DNA from: Tenrec ecaudatus
Lineage: Eukaryota; Chordata; Mammalia; Afrosoricida; Tenrecidae
Assembly: GCF_050624435.1 (NCBI RefSeq)
Contig: NC_134535.1
Coordinates: 74,954,494-75,018,493 of the forward strand
Direction of reading: 5' to 3'
Length of the DNA stretch: 64,000 bases
The position numbers were made by a program, and so were the translations under genes. Position 1 is the stretch's first letter, and each line of letters starts with the position of its first letter. Shown here piece after piece: positions 56,490 through 64,000 of the stretch. The notes below the pieces were generated by a model, which saw only the letters and a list, made by a program, of their open reading frames with translations, did not search any database and was not told the DNA's origin.

Positions 56490-57240
56490 TGCGAATTTTT
56501 TCCCCCATTCTTGAAACAGTCACTTAAATGATAAAGAAGTTTGAAAACACTACTGCATAATATGCAGTCATAATCAATGCCAAAAATCCCTGAACGTAAA
56601 CGTAATGAAACAAAGTTCACCAGAATGGTTTATTTAAAAACACCCACAAATACAAGTTATTTACATTGAATTTTTAAAATTTGGAATTTTACATTATGTG
56701 CATATGAAATGGGTAGAAATTGAATGGTATGTATGCTAAACAAGTTTTTCAGTGGCTATTTCTGGGAAAAGGAATGAAATTTGGGGGAAAGTGATAAAAC
56801 TTCTAATCCTTCTTGCCTAGACTTACTGTATAATTTTGTGTGTATGTGTAATTTTTTAAAGGACAAAAGCACTCTAAAATTGTTAGAATGAGTTCTGAGG
56901 TAGGACATCTCTGGATACCACTGGAAAATGGCTGTGGGAACTAGCTGCTTACATGAAATGTGAAACTGGTTAGCTTTGAAAAGATTAAAGAATTATGAAA
57001 TGAATTTATAATCATGAAATGTTTAATTGTACAGGATGATTGTTAAGAATGTAGATTAAAAAAGAATGTAGATAATAACTTTTTAAAAATTGTTTTATTA
57101 ACCTTTCTGATTGAGGTCACGATAGATGCTCTGGATAGAATGGCAAAACAGGTTAAAACAAAACTCAGATTCTTAAAAGAGACTATCTGTACTAGGTGAG
57201 ACCAAAGGACTCGCTGAGACTGTCATCCTGAGACACTCGA
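56490..57240. other. Intergenic sequence, no gene recognised
   Basis: AT-rich with no landmark until the RTE begins at about 57,245. Confidence 0.5.
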
Positions 57241-57244
57241 AACC

Positions 57245-59425
57245 TTGAATCAAAACTATTTCTTGTTAACAACCATCAAGTCTGTTCCAACCCGTAGCAA
57301 TCCTGTGCACAACAGAATGAAACACTGCCACCGCGGTCCTGCACCATTCCCACAGTACTTCCTTGCTGGAGCCCATTGCTGCAGGCAGTATGTCAATCCA
57401 TCTCAAGGGTCTTTCTGATCCACTGCCCCTCTACCAAGCAATGTTCTCCAGGGACTGGGCTCTGCTGACAACATGTTCTAACTATGTGAGATGAAGTCTC
57501 ACCATCCTTGCTTCTAAGGAGCATTCCAGGTGTCCTTCCAAGACATTTGTTTGCTCTTCTGGCAGGTCATGGTACTTTTCAATATTTTTCCCAACATCAT
57601 AGTTCAAATGCATCGATTATTCTTGGGTCTTCCTTGTTCATTGTACAACTTTAACATGCATATGAAGCAAAGAAAAATACTATGGCAAAGTGCCATCTTT
57701 GCTCCTTAATACATAAAGAGGCTTTATGCAACTATTTGCCCAAATGCAAGAGGCTTGATATCTTGGCTGCTGCTTCCTTGAGCATTGATTGTGGATTCAA
57801 GCAAGATGAAATCCTTGATAACTTCTATCTTTGCTCTTTTTCTGGTAACTTCCTGTCAATAATCTGCTGTAGCCATTTTTATATTCAGCAAAATTTTTTT
57901 TATTAAAAAACATTTTATTAGGGGCTCATACAATTCTTATCACAGTTCATACATATACATACATCAATTGTATAAAGCACATCTGTACAGTCCCTGCCCT
58001 AATCGTTTTTTTCTCCTCTTTTTTTACATTTTATTAGGGACCCATACAACTCTTATCACCATCCATACATATACATACATCAATTGTATAAAGACTGGGG
58101 TCTTAAAGGCTTGAAGATAAACAAGCGGCCATCTAGCTCAGAAGCAACAAAGTCCACATGGAAGAACACACCATCCTGAGTGAGCGAGTGATCCCAAAGG
58201 GATCAGTTATCAGGCATCAAAGAACAAAAAATCATTATATCATTGGCTGCACACCTCCATGATAGGATCGCTGAAGACAAATGGGTGCATAAGCAAATGT
58301 GGTGAAGAAAGCCGATGGTGCCCGGCTATCAAAAGAGATAGTGTCTGGGGTCTTAAAGGCTTGAAGGTGAACAAGCGGCCATCTAGCTCAGAAGCAAAAA
58401 AGCCCACATGGAAGAAGTACACCGGCCAGTGTGATCACGAGGTGCCAAGGGACCAGGTATAAGGCATCATGCAAAAAAAAAAAAAAGATGTGTGTGTATA
58501 TATGTGTATATGTATATATATACCATATTAAATGAAGGGGAAGTGCAGAGTGGAGACCCAAGGCCCAAGTGTCGGCCAATGGAGATCCCCTCATAGAGGG
58601 GTTTAGGAGAGGAGATGGGTTAATTAGGGTGTGAGGTAGTACCGATGAAGAACACAGCTTTCCCCCAGATCCTGGATGCTTCCTCCCCCCAACTACCATG
58701 ATCCGAATTCTACCTTGCAGGGCTGGATAGGACAGAGGCTGTACACTGGTACATATGAGGGCTGGAGGTACAGGGAATCCAGGGTGGATGATACCTTCAG
58801 GACCAAGGGTGTGAGGGGCGATGCTGGGAGAGTGGAGGGCTAGTGGGTTGGAAAGGGGGAACTGATTACAAGGATCCACATGTGACCTCTTCCCTGGGAG
58901 AGGGACAGCAGAGAAGGGGGGAAGGGAGACTCCGGATAGGGCAAGATATGACAAAATAACAATAACGAGGTATAAATTACCAAGGGCACATGAGGGAGGG
59001 GGGAAAGGGGAGAGAGGGGAAAAAAAAAAGGACCTGATGCAAAGGGCTTAAGTGGAGAGCAAATGCTTTGAGAATGATTGGGGCAGGGAATGTATGGATG
59101 TGCTTTATACAATTGATGTGTGTATATGTATGGAAAATTTTATTTATTATTGGATAATCTCCACACTATTGGGTCACCTGTCTTTGGAATGCGCAGAAAT
59201 ATGGATCTCTTTCAGTTGGTTGAGCAGGTAGCTGTCTTCCTAATTTCTTGTCATGGACAAATGAGTGCTTCCAGTGTTTGATTAGCTTGTTCAAACATTT
59301 CAGTTGTTATGTCAAACATTCCTGGAGTCTTATTTTTCGTTAATGCTTTTAGTGTAGCTTAAATTTACTCCTTTAATATTGTTTCCTGATCATATGCTAT
59401 TGAAATGGTTGAATGTGAACTGATT
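57245..59425 (-). mobile_element. RTE/BovB-like LINE split by the complex family T insertion
   Basis: The first half (57245-57897) starts at the antisense 3' end 'accatcaagtctgttccaac' and runs through the C-terminal coding region. The second half (59135-59425) continues with 'ggatctctttcagttggttg' and 'tcctgatcatatgctattgaaatg'. The removed material lies between. Confidence 0.8.
57898..59134 (-). mobile_element. Family T complex insertion with inverted 5' part (twin-priming structure)
   Basis: Left to right: antisense 3' end (57905-58010), a second T-run and antisense 3' end (58022-58092) stopping at 'caattgtataaag', then about 1.04 kb in sense orientation (58093-59134) ending 'ctttatacaattgatgtgtgtatatgtatgg'. 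The inverted part therefore stops at the same consensus point where the 3' part stops, with about 30 bp overlap. This is the layout made by twin priming. AAAATTTTATTTA-like repeats flank the whole in an RTE. Confidence 0.75.
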
Positions 59426-60199
59426 TTTTAAAATTGTTTTATTAAGGGCTCATACAACTTTTCACAATCCGTACAAACATCAATTATGTAAAGCACATTT
59501 GTACATTCATTGCCATTATCATTCTCAAAAACATTTGCTCTCCACCTAAGCCCCAGGCATCAGCTCCTCATTTTTACCCTTCCCTCGCCGCTACCCCCCT
59601 CCCCCACATGAACTCAAGATTATTTATAAATTATTTTGTCATATCTTGACCTGTCGGACGTCTCTCTTCACCCACTTTTCTGTTGTCCGTCCCCCAGGGA
59701 GGAGGTCACATGTTCCCTCTTTCAAACCCACCCTCCCAGTACCACCACTCATACCACTGGTCCTGAAGGGATCATCCGCCCTGGATTCCCTTTGTTTCCA
59801 GTTCCTATCTATACTGGTGTACATCCTATGGTCTAGCCATACTTGCAAGGGAGAATTCAGATAATGATAGTGGGGAAGCATTTAGGAACTAGAGGAAAGT
59901 TGTATTTTTCATCTTTGCTATATCGCACCCTGACTGGCTCCTCCCCCGAGACCTAAAATTATTTGTTCTGATGAAGCCTGATACCTGATCCCCTCGATAC
60001 TTCGTGATCGCACAGGCTGGTGTGCTTCTTCCATTTGGGCTTTGGTGTTTCTGAACTAGATGGCCGCTTGTTTGCCTTTAAGATCCTAGATGCCATATCT
60101 TGATAGCCAGGCACCATCAGCTTTCTTCACCACATTTGCTTATTCACCCGCTTTGTCGGTTGTGTCCGGAAGGTGAGCTTCAAAAATGCCAATTTATTT

Positions 60200-61588
60200 A
60201 TTTTATTTATTTTTTAACAGGCAGGGAGGGCTTTTTTCTCGTTTTTGTTGACGTTGGCTCAGAAGGGGCAGAAAAGTGCGCATTTCAGTGGCTTAATGTG
60301 ATCAAAAGTATAAACAAAGTCCCGCACATCAGTTATTTCACATTAACAGCAGGTTAAAAAAAAAAAAGTCAGTGCTGTGTTGGAATGTCCTGATGGCCCA
60401 GTGGTGACAATGTTCAGCTTCAACCTCCAAGGCCAGCTGTTTGGACCCCGGCAGCCAGTCGTTCCCAGCTCCCAGAGAGCGACAGCCTTGACCCTCCAAT
60501 AGGGTCACTCGGAGTCAGAAGCGACTCAGCACTGGGCTTGGGGCTGGCATGGACTGCAAGATACGCATTTATTTCCATTCAATAACCAACCAACCTAGCA
60601 CCTTCAAAATAAATACCCATAAGCTCTTTGTAAGCACAAAATTTTTTCAACAGGTGGCATGGGCAATGTAAAATAGCACGTTCAAAGCCGAGATGAGACA
60701 CATTCCGCACACGCCTGCCCTCCTGTCACCCTGCCTGGAACTCAACCTCACACTGCCGCAGGAGAGCCCTGCCTCTCTGGCTCACAGGAACTCCTGTGGA
60801 GTCTCTTCAAGACCCCAAACCTTCACCGTCCCTAGGCCCCAAGCTAGACAAACGTGTTTAGAACAAAGGAGACCAGTGTTTGAACCAGGGTGGAGAGCTT
60901 TCTCAGTGGGGTTAGTTAGCTGGCCACATTTCCATTTGAATGCCCACGGAACAGTGGCCCGGGCCTCCCAGACACCATTGAGCCCGCTCTGCAACCAGTG
61001 CCTTCAAGTCTGCTGAGTGGGGGCAGAACATCTGTGGTTCATTCCCTGTTGGGCAGAAATGAGCTCTTACCCCACTGGGACACAATGGTGCCTAAGCAGG
61101 GCGCCCTCATGGTTGCATCCCCTTTGGCACACGTTGGCCATCAGTACTTCCTGGTGCGTCTGACAGATGCACCAGTTTAGTTTCTTGCGGGCACTCCACC
61201 TGGACACTGGCACTCCCAGCCTTATTCTTAACAAGTCGAACCAGATACATAGTCAAGCATGGACGAGCAGACCAGGCAGTTACTGGCGTTACAATGTGAG
61301 GGGGTGTGGGGGCTGGAGAATCATTGCTAGTACATTTTCTGTTTGGTCTTTCTCTGAGCCATGAGTTTACCAACTGTCCAGACCATCGGTCCTTTCCGAG
61401 TGGGGACGTTCTGAGTCCTGCTCGTCCGCTGGCCAGCCTGGGACCGTCGTCCTGTTTCCAAGTCCTCGGAAGAGTGCCTGCCCGTTCCCGGTCACCGCCA
61501 CTGAGCGGGTTTGTAGACACAAAATGCCACAAGGACCATGATGACCAGCAGGATGCTGAACACGGTGCCCATCAACACCAGGTTCTGC
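60200..61588 (-). pseudogene. Unidentified processed retrocopy: membrane-protein tail plus long 3' UTR
   Basis: Read on the minus strand, it begins with a 31-codon open frame (61588 down to about 61493) encoding QNLVLMGTVFSILLVIMVLV followed by AFCVYKPAQWR and a TGA. This is one hydrophobic helix with a short basic cytosolic tail, then about 1.25 kb resembling a 3' UTR and A-rich AATAAA repeats at 60193-60213. It interrupts a family T copy and contains an AfroSINE. The parent gene is not recognised. The short frame and lack of introns fit a 5'-truncated retrocopy. Confidence 0.6.
60383..60550 (+). mobile_element. AfroSINE in the unidentified retrocopy
   Basis: It has 'cctgatggcccagtggtgac', 'caatagggtcactcggagtc' and 'gaagcgactcagcac'. 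It retains CpG better than most copies, hinting at a younger insertion or different subfamily. Confidence 0.7.
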
Positions 61589-62739
61589 CCTCTCAGCTCT
61601 TTCCTCTATTTTCCTTGACTTTCCTCCTGTTCAACTAGCATGCTCAGTCCCCGTCAAGGTTTCAGTAATTCCTCTTGGTTATATTACCCTTGATGACGCC
61701 CTACCAGGCCTCCCACACCCTCCTCACCACCAATTTGAATCACTTGCTGTTCCCATGTCCCTGAGTCTGTTAACACCACTTCCTTTACCCCCACCTCCTC
61801 CTATCCCATGTCCCCCCGAACTGTCGGTCCCGTTGTTTTCTCCTCCAGATTGTTCATCCAACCTATCTTATTTAGACAGACCTGCAGAGATAATTACATG
61901 TACAAAAACAAGACAGAGCAAAACCAAGCAACAATATACAACAAAACAACAAACCAATGACAAAACACAACAAGAAAGAAAAGCTTGTAGTTAGTTCAAG
62001 GATCATTTATTGGCCTTTAGGAGTGTTTTCCAGTCCAGTCTGTTGGGGCACCACGCCCTGGCCCAAAGTCCACCTTCAGCATTCCCTGGGGACCTCGCCA
62101 CTCCGTTCCCTTGCTGTTCTGTTGCACCACCTTAGTGTTTTGCCTCGGTGTGGTTGGATCAGATCAGGCACAATTCCCACACTGTGTCTCCGGTGTTGTC
62201 CCCTGTAAGGCTATGGGTCAGTGAGAGACATCATGTCTCAGCATGCCCGGGCATGTGGTCCTCTCTGTGGATTGGCTGCTCTGAGTGGGAATATCATCTT
62301 CAAGGCTTGGTGGGCCAGGATGTGCTCCACTCTCTCTTCCTCCCCCTTCATCTGCTCCCATGTGCTCTGATCAGACATGTCCCTCTCTCTGAGCTGCAGC
62401 TTCCTCTGAAATAAATTCTTCTGGGGGGAGGGGCAGCTATCCAGTAGTTGGGGCCGGCACCTCATACTTCTCTCCTGTCTTTTTAATAAGCTTTTGCTTT
62501 TTTTTCATGTACTGGAATTTGACTAACCAAAACATAAATGAAAAAAAAATATTGACACCTTGTGAAAAATTTAATGAACACCACCGCCCAGTTTACAATT
62601 CGCTTGGAATTTGGCAAATTAGAACCTACGTTTCTGTGTAAGCCTTCACCAAAAGCAAAGATTTAAAAAAAGAAATCTAGAAACAAAGAAGACCTTCTAC
62701 TAATGACCAGCCTGGTGGAAGACGAATGTGGATGGTGCT

Positions 62740-63330
62740 CAACAGGAGGGATCCTGTTGTGCTATGGAGTTTGTTCCATTCCAAACAAGAAAGCCACACA
62801 TTGCCTGTCAGGTACCATCTTTATCATTGCTATGTTTGATCCATTGTTGCAACCGCTGTGTCAATCTGTCTTGTAGGTCTTCCACTACTTTGCGAAGCAC
62901 CATGTCTTTCTCCAAGGACTCTTCCCTCCCAATAACTTGTCCAGGGTACATGAGAGGAAGTCTTGCCATCTTGCTTCTAAGGATCATTCTGTTTGTACTT
63001 CCTCAAGATAGATTTGGTCGTATTAACACTTTACAGAGATTGTTTTTGCAGATGAATCCAATGCAACATGTCCTTTGATTTCTTCACTGTTTCTTCCATG
63101 GGCACTGATCCTGAATCCAAATAAAATGAAATTATTGATAATGGCCATCCTTTTTTCTGTTTATCATGATGTTGTTAAATCAGTTGTAATGATTTGGGGA
63201 CTTTTTTTATTGGGGTATAATTCATGCAGAAGGCTATTTTTTTCTAATTTTCATTAGTGTGTCATCTCCTTTTGATTTTTAGCAAGCAAGGTTGTATTAT
63301 CTGTATATCACAGGTTAACAAGTTTTCTTC
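62740..63330 (-). mobile_element. RTE/BovB-like LINE fragment
   Basis: It includes 'atccattgttgcaaccgctg', 'catcttgcttctaaggatcat', 'tttatcatgatgttgttaaat' and 'agcaagcaaggttgt' in the same order as other RTE antisense copies, with one small deletion. Confidence 0.75.
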
Positions 63331-63344
63331 CAAGTATTTCAAAC

Positions 63345-63482
63345 AAAACCTGCCACAGAGTTCAGATTTCTACTCACAGAAACCCTATCTAGGGTTTTTT
63401 GAGACAGAAATCTCATCTTTTTCCCACAAAGTGGCTGGTGGGCTTTGAACCACCAACCTTGTGGTAAGCAGTTTAACCAAGA
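63345..63482 (-). mobile_element. AfroSINE, partial
   Basis: It has 'agaaaccctatctagggt' and 'gggctttgaaccaccaacc', in antisense order. Confidence 0.65.
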
Positions 63483-63487
63483 ATATA

Positions 63488-63706
63488 AAACTAACCAAAC
63501 TCACTGCCATCAAGTTGACTCCAACTCATAGACAGCCTATGTAGAATGGAATAGTACTGCCCCATGTAGATTTCCAAGTCTGTAACTCTTTATAGGAGAG
63601 CAGAAAGCCTCTTCTTTCTCCCAGACAAGTTAGTGGTTTTGAACTGCTGATCTTGTGGTTAACAGCCCAAAGCATAACCCACTATTCTACCAGGGCTTCT
63701 AAACAG
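63488..63706 (-). mobile_element. AfroSINE
   Basis: It runs in full antisense order from 'cactgccatcaagttgactcc' to 'ctattctaccagggcttc', directly after another partial copy. Confidence 0.8.
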
Positions 63707-64000
63707 ATAGTTGGTGGAAAATCCAATTTCCACTTAGGACAAAATTGATAAATTTTTCAGTCATAAATTATGGAATGCAGTCATTTGAAATTAATTTGTT
63801 GCAAAAACAAGATTTGGTTTATATGGTTGCTTCATCTCTTGTATTTTAGATACAATTATTACCTTAGGGCTAGCTGAATGTTAATCAAGAAATATGAAGT
63901 AGGATCAAAACATGTAGAACTCTAAAAGAAATGGCATTGCTTAGTCCGTACAACCTAATCCAAGCTAATCTTATTTACTTTTATTTTAGACAGTGTTACT

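Larger units (their letters stand above)
59430..62442 (-). mobile_element. Family T copy reaching the common 5' end, interrupted by a retrocopy
   Basis: The 3' half is at 59430-60195 and the 5' half at 61588-62442. The last bases, read on the minus strand, begin CTGCCCCTCCCCCC, the same start as the 2.02-kb copy. About 0.2 kb of consensus is missing at the interruption, so the middle was lost or replaced. Confidence 0.75.

Noticed and set aside
60693-61016. 107-codon plus-strand frame at 60.7 kb
   Set aside because: It runs antisense to the retrocopied 3' UTR and has no motif.
53175-64000. Search for the 5' part of ATP5F1B, expected downstream of PTGES3 by human synteny
   Set aside because: No exon-like sequence, CpG island or mitochondrial-leader frame is present; the gene probably lies beyond the window.

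Overview
The window is mammalian genomic DNA and carries one conserved gene, PTGES3 (p23, the Hsp90 co-chaperone also called cytosolic prostaglandin E synthase 3), on the + strand. Exon 1 sits in a CpG island near 28.1-28.8 kb and the stop codon is at 52,052-52,054. Eight exons can be placed with canonical GT/AG borders. The spliced protein is 160 residues and, as far as I can recall it, matches human p23 throughout. The ATG is split by intron 1 (AT at the end of exon 1, G at the start of exon 2).

The lineage is read from the repeats. SINEs of AfroSINE type and Afrotherian RTE/BovB-like LINEs point to Afrotheria. Two short hAT elements with SPIN-type termini point within Afrotheria to a tenrec (most likely Echinops telfairi), the afrotherian known to carry horizontally acquired SPIN elements. 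This is an inference, not a database match.

Layout. 1-28 kb (upstream of PTGES3) is almost wholly layered repeats: RTE LINE pieces, four LTR-like elements (three with candidate target duplications), two SPIN elements, old L1 ends, two mRNA retrocopies (RPS4X, RPS27) and one unidentified 3'-UTR retrocopy. 28.1-29.3 kb is the CpG-island promoter. 28.66-42.89 kb is the large first intron. 42.9-44.5 kb holds exons 2-5 in a cluster. 44.5-51.1 kb is a repeat-rich fifth intron with a mariner fossil. 51.1-53.2 kb holds exons 6-8 and the 3' UTR with several poly(A) signals. 53.2-64 kb is intergenic repeat, including an RTE split by a complex insertion and an unidentified 1.4-kb retrocopy. No neighbouring gene (NACA or ATP5F1B would be expected from human synteny) is visible.

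The feature that dominates the window is a family called 'family T' here. About 22 copies share a 3' end (AATAAAATG plus A-tail, usually after GAGCCCCC/T). They lack protein-coding capacity, are flanked by 12-19 bp target duplications, and reach about 2.0 kb. The two longest copies begin at the same C-rich position, so the family seems to have a real 5' end and to be a large non-coding retroposon moved by a LINE. It contains a roughly 200-240 bp module present once or twice. This is the best candidate here for something poorly described.

All identifications are by eye from the sequence; no alignments or database searches were run. Borders of old repeats are approximate.
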